Below are positions 27,000 through 34,826 of a DNA stretch of 64,000 bases, piece after piece. Each line of letters opens with the position of its first letter. Within the stretch, counting starts at the first letter, position 1. Source of the DNA: Pseudomonadota bacterium (GTDB taxonomy: Bacteria; Pseudomonadota; Gammaproteobacteria; Ga0077536); assembly GCA_018668255.1 (NCBI GenBank), contig JABISZ010000054.1:1-64000 (forward strand), read 5' to 3'. The position numbers and the translations under genes were made by a program. The notes under the pieces were generated by a model. That model saw only the letters and a list, made by a program, of their open reading frames with translations, did not search any database and was not told where the DNA came from.

Positions 27000-27020
27000 G
27001 CTTCCGCCTAAAGAGAAACT

Positions 27021-27040
27021 CTAAAAACGAATCGTTTTAG
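27021..27040 (-). terminator. Weak terminator for kdsC-like gene
   Basis: Read on the minus strand, AAAACG-ATT-CGTTTT ends in a run of five Ts, 20 bases after the HAD gene's stop codon. The stem has only six pairs, mostly A-T. Confidence 0.4.
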
Positions 27041-27059
27041 AAGTCATTACCTAAACTGA

Positions 27060-27587
27060 TTAATCGGCACCGCTGCGTTTTAACAACAACTCACATACCT
27101 CTCGGACTGCACCATGCCCCCCGACCCGATTACAGACGTAATCAGCATTGGCGATAATTTGAGGAAGAGCATCGTTCGGACATGCTGAGAACCCAACTGC
27201 GAGGATGGAGGCTAGATCATTAACGTCATCCCCTACAAATGCCACTTCAGACATCTCTATATCCCATTCTTTAACAAGCCCTTCTAAAACCTGCAGTTTA
27301 TCAGTGACGCCAGGGTAATAGCTTTGAATGCTAAGTTTTTCCATACGTGCGCGAGTAGGGGCATCATCCTCACCAGTCATCACACAGATTAATACGCCTG
27401 TACTCTCCAAAAGCTGCATTCCTTTGGCGTCTCGAGTGTCAAACTTTTTTAACTCAATACCTTGAGCTCCGTAATACATCCCACCATCAGTAAGAGTGCC
27501 ATCAACGTCCACTACCAAAGCTCGAATCTTGGGTATGCGTGTCGCTGAGGATTGTGCAGCTTTTTGTTTATCAGTCATGAAATTCAC
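27060..27587 (-). CDS. kdsC: KdsC-type HAD phosphatase
   Basis: A 175-residue HAD-superfamily phosphatase without a cap domain: VVDVDGTLTDGGMYY with the two catalytic Asp, CVMTGEDDAPTRARM, and VAFVGDDVNDLASI. These match 3-deoxy-D-manno-octulosonate-8-phosphate phosphatase in the lipopolysaccharide core pathway. A related activity such as N-acylneuraminate-9-phosphatase cannot be excluded. Its usual partners (kdsD, lptC) are not beside it. Confidence 0.8.
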   Translation of the reverse strand: MNFMTDKQKAAQSSATRIPKIRALVVDVDGTLTDGGMYYGAQGIELKKFDTRDAKGMQLLESTGVLICVMTGEDDAPTRARMEKLSIQSYYPGVTDKLQVLEGLVKEWDIEMSEVAFVGDDVNDLASILAVGFSACPNDALPQIIANADYVCNRVGGHGAVREVCELLLKRSGAD

Positions 27588-27733
27588 AGCTCACTATAAA
27601 TTAACTGGTCAAGGCTAAACGCTCGCCCCAGCCGCTGCTGACTAACAAGCATTGAATAATATTGTTTTGCAGTCTAGAGTCTATCATTCAAGATAGGTTT
27701 TACGAATAACTATAGATAGCAGGAGGTTTTAGT

Positions 27734-28744
27734 ATGCAAATCATAAAGCGCCGTGAGTCTCAAAAATATGCGTTCGACAATCGGGATGAACCTGCGTTAC
27801 ATGTCATAGAGGGGGAAACATTTCAGGTCGAAACAGACGATGCCCTCTCTGGAATGATCGATGATGACAGCGATGACCCGTTCATCCAAGGATTCGACGG
27901 GAAACACTTTTCAGAACTAGCACAGGCAACTCCAGGTCTATTCAACCCAGTAGTAGGGCCAATTCACATCAAAGGATGCAAAGCAGGCGATGTCCTGGCA
28001 GTACATATCGATTGGGTTGACCCTTGGAGATATGGCTTTTCTGGAATTTTACCGCGTATCGGACCGCTTGGAGACTCTCTTCGATATCCAGATTGCGCGG
28101 ATGGACACGTACAAGTGATAGAGCATCTGGCTGGTCCCAGCGGATTCACGCGCGATGGCACTGCAAAATACTCAGAAAATCTTAGCTGGCCCCTGGAACC
28201 TTTTATAGGTACTTTGGCTACCGCGCCAGAACGCGAAGTGTTCACCTCCGTTCTCGGACAAGGGCCATTCGGTGGAAATATTGACTGTCGAGATATATGT
28301 GCGGGACACACAATCTACCTCAATTCCTATAATGATGGGGGACTCCTTTACATAGGGGATGTTCATGGAGGACAAGGGGATACTGAATTTACTGGCATCG
28401 CTGATGAGACTCGCTCTACGGTGCAGTTGTCGTGCACCGTCATACCCAATAAGCGGAATCCCTGCGTGAGAATAGAAAAACCAGATAGTATCGTAGCAGT
28501 TGGCATCAATCTACCTATGGAACATGCGGTATATGATGCAACGGACAATCTAATGCAGTGGCTCGCTGATGAGTATGACGTCCCTCCCAAAGATCTATAT
28601 ATCAGAATGTCATGTGATCCGGCGTTTAGAATCCGTACTTATCAAATGGTTCGGTTACAAACTATTCAGCACGTTGTAGGTGCAGAATATCCCAAGAGTC
28701 GTCTTTTTAACGCCATAGATTCTCCGACTAAAGTTAACTCATGA
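27734..28744 (+). CDS. fmdA: Acetamidase/formamidase family protein
   Basis: 336 residues. The family hydrolyses formamide or short amides to acid and ammonia. Motifs: GPIHIKGCKAGDVLAVHID, the middle segment GNIDCRDICAGHTIYLN, and YIGDVHGGQGDTEFTG, the conserved metal/active-site strand. AGGAGG sits 7 bases before the ATG. The stop overlaps the start of the luciferase-like gene (ATGA), so the two are translationally coupled. With DMFase nearby it could consume formamide-type products (inference). Confidence 0.85.
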   Translation: MQIIKRRESQKYAFDNRDEPALHVIEGETFQVETDDALSGMIDDDSDDPFIQGFDGKHFSELAQATPGLFNPVVGPIHIKGCKAGDVLAVHIDWVDPWRYGFSGILPRIGPLGDSLRYPDCADGHVQVIEHLAGPSGFTRDGTAKYSENLSWPLEPFIGTLATAPEREVFTSVLGQGPFGGNIDCRDICAGHTIYLNSYNDGGLLYIGDVHGGQGDTEFTGIADETRSTVQLSCTVIPNKRNPCVRIEKPDSIVAVGINLPMEHAVYDATDNLMQWLADEYDVPPKDLYIRMSCDPAFRIRTYQMVRLQTIQHVVGAEYPKSRLFNAIDSPTKVNS

Positions 28745-29583
28745 GAATTGGCGTTTCTCTACCTATTCGTGAGCTCAAGAACGACCTCGCTGCAATAGTA
28801 GCGTTTGCACAACTCGCAGAGGAATTAGGCTTCACTCATTTAAGAATACCAGATCAAATACTGAGGCCGAACAATCAACATCTTCATGAACCATTAACAT
28901 TAATGGGATATCTGGCCGCCCTCACCGAGAAGATCGAACTGACCCCATCTGTAATCGTCTTGCCTTTAAGAGAGACAATTCTCCTCGCAAAACAAACTAC
29001 GGAAATCGATATATTATCAGGAGGTCGACTGAGACTTGGCATTGGAGTGGGTGGGAGTGAAGATGAGTATCAGTTCGTGGGAGAGGACTATAAAACTCGT
29101 GGAAAGAAATGCGACGAACAAATGAAACTACTAAAGGAACTGTGGTGTAAAGAAAGCGTCGAATTTATAGCCGATTGGCACAATATTTCTAAGGCCGGAA
29201 TTAACCCGCTACCTATACAACGGCCTATACCCATGTGGATCGGCGCGAAGGCATCGCCAAGACGGAGTGTCATTAATAGAATTGGTACCTTATCCGATGG
29301 GTGGTTTGTATTATGCAATCCAGAAGAATTTCCAAAACTTAACATGGAAATTAATGATATCGCCAAAAAAAGCGGTCGCGACCCAAAAGAAATTGGCACT
29401 GAAGCAGGGGTCGCAGTAGTAGGCCCACGCGAGCACGAATGGCAAGGCCGAGTGAAAGTGTGGAAAAGCAAAGGATTATCACACCTATGCATCAGGACCC
29501 TAGGAGGAGGGCTTTCTCCAAAGCAACACCTTGAAAAGTTGCAGGAAATTTCAACCGAGCTCGAAGAAGTAAACGCTTATTAA
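28741..29583 (+). CDS. Luciferase-like (LLM class) flavin-dependent monooxygenase 1
   Basis: 280-residue TIM-barrel LLM-class oxidoreductase: MRIGVSLPIRE, LTPSVIVLPLRETILLAKQ, LSGGRLRLGIGVGGSEDEY and PIPMWIGAKASPR. The family uses reduced FMN or F420; the cofactor cannot be decided here. It overlaps the formamidase-like gene by four bases. Its substrate is probably linked to that enzyme's pathway. A distant paralogue lies at 44208 in the DMFase-B operon. Confidence 0.8.
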   Translation: MRIGVSLPIRELKNDLAAIVAFAQLAEELGFTHLRIPDQILRPNNQHLHEPLTLMGYLAALTEKIELTPSVIVLPLRETILLAKQTTEIDILSGGRLRLGIGVGGSEDEYQFVGEDYKTRGKKCDEQMKLLKELWCKESVEFIADWHNISKAGINPLPIQRPIPMWIGAKASPRRSVINRIGTLSDGWFVLCNPEEFPKLNMEINDIAKKSGRDPKEIGTEAGVAVVGPREHEWQGRVKVWKSKGLSHLCIRTLGGGLSPKQHLEKLQEISTELEEVNAY

Positions 29584-29672
29584 CTAATTTAAAGGGAAGA
29601 GATTCTTTTGGCTTCTGGTAACTGAAAAAAGCGTTAAAACGAAACAAGTTAAAAAGCCTGATCTTCTTACTA

Positions 29673-30554
29673 TTACCCTAAAAAATTCTCCACTAACTCT
29701 AAGAAAGCCGCCAATTGATCATGGTGCACCCAATGCCCCGCCCCTGAAAACCCTTTGACCGTAGCGTTAGAAAAGTACTTTGCTCTACCATCTTCCTCAG
29801 GGCTGGAAGCCCAGCTTTCTTCGCCGTAAACGAGTAAAGTAGAACAAGCTATCTGTCCCCATAAATTTTCGATTTCTTTACTCGGCATGTCGAACGGCGG
29901 CCAAGCTCTTACGTAGTTATCGAACTTCCAAGAGTACGTGCCATCTTCATTCTGACTGGTCCCGTGCACAGTCAAGTGATAAGCCTGCTCTGGAGACAGG
30001 TGCTTATTCTCTCCTTGCATGCGCCCGAGAGCTTCTTCTACCGAAGCATACCGTCGAGGTAATCGCCCGGCAAAACTTCTTTTTTCCTCGATCCAATCAC
30101 GCAGCCTCTGGTCATAACTTTTCTTTGCTCTCTCCGCCAGCATCTTAGGAGGAAAGCCCAATCCTTCTATAGCTATTATAGATTTTACCATGTCCGGAAA
30201 CAGACCAGCATACCGAAGTGCTATGTTTCCACCCAGAGAATGAGCCAAGATCGTAACCGGCGCGAGCTGCTTTTGATGCACGAGCTGAGCTAAATCATAA
30301 ATATAACTTGCCATATCATAATGACCATCAGGAGACCAGTCACTATCTCCGTGACCTCGTAAATCAGGAGCAATAATGTGCCATTTGTGACGCAAAGACT
30401 GCGCCACCCAGTCCCAATTCCGACAGTGGTCGCGTCCACCATGAACCAAAAGCAAAGGCGGGCCATCTGGATTACCCCAGTCGACGTAGTGAAGGCGCAG
30501 CCTTTGTGAAGAATATCGATGTGAAGTTGGGCCTGGAATCAAATCTTTAGTCAA
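29673..30554 (-). CDS. Alpha/beta hydrolase
   Basis: 293-residue cytosolic hydrolase: PPLLLVHGGRDHCRNWDW (oxyanion region), PDLRGHGDSDW, nucleophile elbow AHSLGG, and a C-terminal His in GAGHWVHHDQ. The family includes esterases, epoxide hydrolases and haloalkane dehalogenases; the lid sequence does not decide. It is followed on the minus strand only by intergenic sequence and converges with the LLM gene. Confidence 0.8.
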   Translation of the reverse strand: MTKDLIPGPTSHRYSSQRLRLHYVDWGNPDGPPLLLVHGGRDHCRNWDWVAQSLRHKWHIIAPDLRGHGDSDWSPDGHYDMASYIYDLAQLVHQKQLAPVTILAHSLGGNIALRYAGLFPDMVKSIIAIEGLGFPPKMLAERAKKSYDQRLRDWIEEKRSFAGRLPRRYASVEEALGRMQGENKHLSPEQAYHLTVHGTSQNEDGTYSWKFDNYVRAWPPFDMPSKEIENLWGQIACSTLLVYGEESWASSPEEDGRAKYFSNATVKGFSGAGHWVHHDQLAAFLELVENFLG

Positions 30555-30600
30555 TTAAAAGCTCCTCTCGCATAAAACTATGATGTTATCGAATCTGGGC

Positions 30601-31542
30601 TCATTTTTGAGCATGGCTAAGGCCAGAAACAATATTGTAAGCCATGTTTAATACAGGACAATCGAGACTCAGACGCTTGGCCTCTCTGACTAAAAACCCG
30701 AGTGTTTCGTGAACTTCTAACTGTTTTCCCGCCAGAAGATCTTGCAATGCAGATATACGATGCCCTGGAGCCTGGCGCTTGAAATCGTTTCCAATACCCA
30801 TAACAACAGAAATTGCCGTCTCAAGAGAACCTTGAGTAATTGTTGCAACCGGAAATGGAGGTCTATCTAAAAGTACTACCCCGCTCTTATCAGCAACACG
30901 TCCAGACTCACGCATAATCTCTGCCCCAAGCTTTGCAAAAAAAGGATTGCTCAGGCTATCTCCTGTGTCTAGCCGCGAAATAACAGCTACTGTCAATAAC
31001 GCTACCCATCCCACAAATTTAGACCACTCTTCGTTGTAGATATCGTCACTTAACTTAGTGGTAATGCCGGCGGCATCGATAACAGAAACTAGAGAGCCTA
31101 CTTCGGGCCAATCACCACCCAAGTGCAAAGCAACGTTCCGGGTGAACACAGCTGTTCCATCCGCATCAAGCTCTCCGCTAAAATTAGCCATGCATCCTAG
31201 GACTTCGTCATAACGCGATTCTAATAACCGTGTTTTTTCTACTCCATTTGCAAGCGAGAAAACGACATCTGCTTGGGAGCCAGCACAATCTTCCAACGCC
31301 TCAGCCATATGGTAAGTTTTCACCGCATAGATGAGAATACCATCTTTGGATGGCTCATTTATTGTAAGTCCTTTTTCAACGCCTAGCGCCAACGATACTA
31401 AGCCTCTGACCTTAAGACCATGTGCCTGCACTTGCTCTAATCGTCGACCTCGTACTCTCACATTTACAGTATGCCCCGCTTCAAGCAGGTGAGCTGCTAA
31501 AATAGTCCCTAATGCTCCACATCCGACGATAGTAAACCGCAT
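30601..31542 (-). CDS. Ketopantoate reductase family (ApbA/PanE-like) protein
   Basis: 313 residues. N-terminal Rossmann motif IVGCGALGTILAAHLLEAG for NADP, then AVKTYHMAEAL and SLANGVEKTRLLE. The C-terminal helical domain contains NEEWSKFVGWVALLTVAVISR, with the conserved Lys after W-x-K. Orthologues make pantoate for CoA synthesis, but the family is broad and this gene sits in a catabolic neighbourhood. Confidence 0.8.
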   Translation of the reverse strand: MRFTIVGCGALGTILAAHLLEAGHTVNVRVRGRRLEQVQAHGLKVRGLVSLALGVEKGLTINEPSKDGILIYAVKTYHMAEALEDCAGSQADVVFSLANGVEKTRLLESRYDEVLGCMANFSGELDADGTAVFTRNVALHLGGDWPEVGSLVSVIDAAGITTKLSDDIYNEEWSKFVGWVALLTVAVISRLDTGDSLSNPFFAKLGAEIMRESGRVADKSGVVLLDRPPFPVATITQGSLETAISVVMGIGNDFKRQAPGHRISALQDLLAGKQLEVHETLGFLVREAKRLSLDCPVLNMAYNIVSGLSHAQK

Positions 31543-31656
31543 ATACCCTCTTTCAAAATCACCCCAACATAAGTGGTATTCTACACAAGAAATAATTTTA
31601 TTTTCTTAATCTACCAGTATGCCGATACAATCAGTAAGGTAAAAAAGGGAAACAAT

Positions 31657-32889
31657 ATGCGATGTGAAGTAGTGGCCATAGGGACAGAGCTCTTGTTGGG
31701 CCAGATCATTGACACCAACTCTTCTTGGATTGGGGAGCAACTGACCCAAATTGGAGTTGATTCTCTTTACCAAACAAAAGTTGGCGACAACCATAGTAGA
31801 ATCATAGCGACTATAAAAACTGCTCTTGAAAGAAGTGATGCTGTCATATGCTGCGGCGGCTTAGGTCCTACGCAAGATGACATCACTCGTGAAGCAATTG
31901 CTGAGATTATGGATGTCAAACTAATTTTTGATTCTTCTATAGCTGAAACCATAAAAAAAATGTTTGTCTCTCGCGGGCGCTCAATGCCCGACAATAACTT
32001 AAAGCAAGCAGAAATTCCTGAAGGTGCCTCCCCAATTCCTAAACAGCCTGGAACTGCGCCAGGATTAATATGCCCTATAGGTCAGAAAGTTCTTTATGCC
32101 GTTCCTGGCGTTCCCTATGAAATGCATCAAATGATGAAGACGGCAATTCTTCCCGACCTTATTGCGCGTGCTGGTCATAAGGCTATTATCAAAAGTAGAG
32201 TATTAAAAACGTGGGGATACAGTGAAAGCAGGCTAGCCGAGATCCTAGAAAACAGAATATCGGAACTAGACGAAGTAGGGAATCCTACGATTGCTTTTCT
32301 AGCTAGCGGTATAGAAGGCCTCAAAGTCCGGATTACGGCTAAAGGTAATACTCAAGCTGAGGCAGAAGAACTGATAGAAAAAGAAGAAGAGAATGTGAAA
32401 CAGCTTTTGGGGAGCTCAATATTTGCAACTGACAATGGGACTATGGAATCAACTATCATTAGCTTACTCAAAAAATCTGGACTGACATTGTCATTGGTCG
32501 AAGTAACCAGCGGTGGAATTGCTAGTGCCCGGCTATCCGCTGCAGATCCACTTGGTGAGGTGTTCTTCGGCAGTATAGTGCCAAGATCTAGCGGCACGAG
32601 AAAACAATTACTTAATGTGCCCCAGGACATTATTGGGACCTCGGAAGGCGCCAAGCAGCTGGCAATCGCAGCAAGAGAACTATTCAAAACAGACATTGGT
32701 CTATCCACCACTGGGGAGCATGATGTTTTAGGTGTAACAAAAAGAGGCCAAACGTATCTTGGAATTGCCAACCGAAATGAAGCTCAAGTAGAGCAAGTCA
32801 AGTTACCTGGAGACTACGAAAGGGTTCGTCAATTTAGCGTTATTAGCCTTTTAAATTCACTACGCCTAAGTGTGTCTAAAAAAGATTAA
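31657..32889 (+). CDS. cinA: CinA-like protein with degenerate C-terminal deamidase domain
   Basis: About 410 residues from the ATG at 31657 (MRCEVVAIGTELLLGQI), preceded by AAAAAGGGAAAC; the track's earlier start only adds a hydrophobic stretch with no family match. The N-terminal MoCF/CinA domain is intact: GLGPTQDDITREAIAE and LPGTAP-like KQPGTAPG. In the C-terminal PncC-type NMN-deamidase domain the usual ESCTGG reads EVTSGG and the YSN-x2-K stretch reads PRSSGTRK, so the serine and tyrosine expected for catalysis are missing. It may retain only the N-terminal pyrophosphatase-like activity. Confidence 0.82.
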   Translation: MRCEVVAIGTELLLGQIIDTNSSWIGEQLTQIGVDSLYQTKVGDNHSRIIATIKTALERSDAVICCGGLGPTQDDITREAIAEIMDVKLIFDSSIAETIKKMFVSRGRSMPDNNLKQAEIPEGASPIPKQPGTAPGLICPIGQKVLYAVPGVPYEMHQMMKTAILPDLIARAGHKAIIKSRVLKTWGYSESRLAEILENRISELDEVGNPTIAFLASGIEGLKVRITAKGNTQAEAEELIEKEEENVKQLLGSSIFATDNGTMESTIISLLKKSGLTLSLVEVTSGGIASARLSAADPLGEVFFGSIVPRSSGTRKQLLNVPQDIIGTSEGAKQLAIAARELFKTDIGLSTTGEHDVLGVTKRGQTYLGIANRNEAQVEQVKLPGDYERVRQFSVISLLNSLRLSVSKKD

Positions 32890-32896
32890 AGAGATT

Positions 32897-33115
32897 ATGG
32901 AAATTGAAATAAAATATTGCGGAATATGAAACTATAAACCTGAAGCGCTCCGTGTGAGGGAACAGCTGATGAGATCAGGATGCAATGTGCAACTCATAGA
33001 AGGCACAGGTGGAGTGTTTGATATCGTGGTCGACGACCAACTGAAATTTTCCAAAAAAATAAGTGGCAACTTTCCATCAGAAAAAGAAATTTCGTCGATA
33101 ATTTCGGGTTTTTAA
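32897..33115 (+). CDS. SelW/Rdx-like selenoprotein (in-frame TGA read as Sec)
   Basis: Missed by the ORF track. ATG at 32897 begins MEIEIKYCGI, then TGA at 32927-32929, then NYKPEALRVREQL and on to TAA at 33113-33115: 72 residues including Sec. The thioredoxin-like Rdx fold is recognisable: beta strand, C-x-x-U redox motif, Y-K-x2-A/L helix, IEGTGGVFDIVVDDQLKFSKK, and FPSEKEI near the end. The TGA falls exactly on the SelW Sec/Cys position. A possible SECIS hairpin is GCTCC-GTGTGA-GG...AGC with its loop about 22 bases after the TGA; this fold is tentative. It lies 7 bases after cinA. The redox partner is unknown. Confidence 0.85.
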
Positions 33116-33121
33116 AATCAT

Positions 33122-33385
33122 ATGTTGGTAAAAAAATGGATCCTAGAACAACTAGGATCCGAACAAATTACTTTTGAAAAAATCAGTAGCACAGTGCTTC
33201 TACAAGCCCAGAACCACAACGTAAATATTTCACTACAAGAAATCCGGACCGTTACCGAACATCTGATAAAAAATGGAACGATAGACAGCTATCAGTACCT
33301 CGCTGAAGAAAAGTACTATGCAAAGACAATTTATGATAAATCTAATATCTACTGGTACTTTTTTAAGCTAAGCTCTAGCGAGTAG
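33122..33385 (+). CDS. Small hypothetical protein after the selenoprotein gene
   Basis: 87 residues starting six bases after the SelW-like stop, so likely co-transcribed. The composition is soluble, mostly helical then a beta-like Tyr-rich tail (EEKYYAKTIYDKSNIYWYFF). The spacing of ILEQLGSEQITFEKIS...TVTEHLIKNGTIDS...KYY resembles a winged helix, but no residues are diagnostic. I do not recognise a family. Confidence 0.55.
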   Translation: MLVKKWILEQLGSEQITFEKISSTVLLQAQNHNVNISLQEIRTVTEHLIKNGTIDSYQYLAEEKYYAKTIYDKSNIYWYFFKLSSSE

Positions 33386-33415
33386 TTCAAACAGTGATGA
33401 AAAGAGGACTGTTAA

Positions 33416-34819
33416 ATGGGAAACATAGATGATCTATTGCTAGAAACCATACAAACTATAGCACCGATGATCGAATCTAAAACTATCTCTCCGGTCGATC
33501 TGACCGAAGCAATGTTGAACAGGATCGAATCGGTCGATGAAAGCATCGGAAGCTATGCGCTTGTTACACCAGATCTTGCCATGGACGAAGCACGACTAGC
33601 TGAATCACAAATCATTGCTGGCAACTATCTTGGTGCACTTCATGGCGTGCCAATCGCACTAAAGGATCTTATTGACGTTGCTAACGTTCCAACTGAGTGT
33701 GCTTCGACTATCCTGCGAGGAAACATTCCACGCACAAATGCTACAGTCGTTGAAAAACTCAAATCAGCAGGAGCGGTTACTTTAGGTAAATTAAACCTGA
33801 CAGAATTTGCACTGTACGGCTACCATCCCGAGTTTACCCCACCTGCCAATCCTTGGAACCTTGAGCATTGGTCAGGTGTATCGTCCTCAGGTTCAGGAGC
33901 CGCCACTGCTGCATCACTTTGCTACGCGAGCCTAGGAACCGATACTGGCGGTTCAATTCGTTTCCCTTCCGCCGCATGTGGTGTCGTAGGAATAAAAGCT
34001 ACTTTTGGGAAAATCAGTCGACATGGTGTTTTTCCATTATCGGATACGCTGGATCACACAGGACCAATTGCTCGCTGTGTTAAGGATGCTGCGCTTATGC
34101 TAAGCATCCTCGAAGGTAGAGATCCAAAGGACCCGTCGACAAGAACAGACCCTGTAAGCGACTATTTCGGCGCAACCTGCAAAGGACTCTCCGATTTTAA
34201 AATTGGGCTGGATCCTATCTATTGCTCTAAAGGATGTGATACGGAAATGTCAGCGGCAACGTTCACCGCAGTCGACCTTCTCAAAAGCGCAGGCGCAACC
34301 ATAGTTCCGCTCGACGCGCCTGAACTAGAAAATGCCGCAAGACATTGGTTAAGTATATGCTCAGTTGATGCTCTCATGAGTCACAAAAAGCTTTTCCCAG
34401 AGAGAAGGGAGGACTACGGGCCAGTCTTCAGGGCACTTTTAGAGCATGGAGAAACTGTCTCTTCAGTTGAGTATGCAGAAGCGACACGTCAACGCCAATA
34501 TACTACTGCCCTCATCAATGACCTATTATCGAAAGCGGACGTCATCGTTTGTCCTGCAATGCCAACGATTGCTGGACCTCAATCCGATTACCCCCCTCAG
34601 CAAGTCGCCGCCGTCGAAGACATTGGACCATTAGTGAAATTCGCAGCACCAACAAATTTTTCTGGCCACCCAAGTATTACGATACCTAATGGATTTAGCG
34701 CAGGTGGAATGCCTACTGGGATGCAGTTTATTGGTCGACATGGAGATGAGGCGTCCATCATTCGAGCGGCTGCCGCCTACGAGGAACTGACGGATTGGCA
34801 AAAACACAAACCCTTATAG
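33416..34819 (+). CDS. Amidase-signature family amidase
   Basis: 467 residues. Catalytic Ser-cisSer-Lys triad segments are visible: ALKDLIDV with Lys (about 81), GVSSSGSGAATAASL, and TDTGGSIRFPSAACGVVGIK. Family members hydrolyse amides (GatA, aliphatic and aryl amidases). No gatB or gatC gene is nearby, so a role in tRNA amidation is unlikely. It is one of several amide hydrolases between 23900 and 46200. Confidence 0.88.
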   Translation: MGNIDDLLLETIQTIAPMIESKTISPVDLTEAMLNRIESVDESIGSYALVTPDLAMDEARLAESQIIAGNYLGALHGVPIALKDLIDVANVPTECASTILRGNIPRTNATVVEKLKSAGAVTLGKLNLTEFALYGYHPEFTPPANPWNLEHWSGVSSSGSGAATAASLCYASLGTDTGGSIRFPSAACGVVGIKATFGKISRHGVFPLSDTLDHTGPIARCVKDAALMLSILEGRDPKDPSTRTDPVSDYFGATCKGLSDFKIGLDPIYCSKGCDTEMSAATFTAVDLLKSAGATIVPLDAPELENAARHWLSICSVDALMSHKKLFPERREDYGPVFRALLEHGETVSSVEYAEATRQRQYTTALINDLLSKADVIVCPAMPTIAGPQSDYPPQQVAAVEDIGPLVKFAAPTNFSGHPSITIPNGFSAGGMPTGMQFIGRHGDEASIIRAAAAYEELTDWQKHKPL

Positions 34820-34826
34820 CAAGCTA

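Noticed and set aside
28741-29583. F420-dependence of the LLM monooxygenase
   Set aside because: LLM proteins use FMN or F420 and nothing in this window shows F420 synthesis, so the cofactor was left open.
32927-32929. TGA in the SelW-like gene as a pseudogene stop
   Set aside because: The stop lies exactly at the redox Cys/Sec position and the sequence on both sides is intact, so recoding is the better explanation. Sequencing error remains possible.
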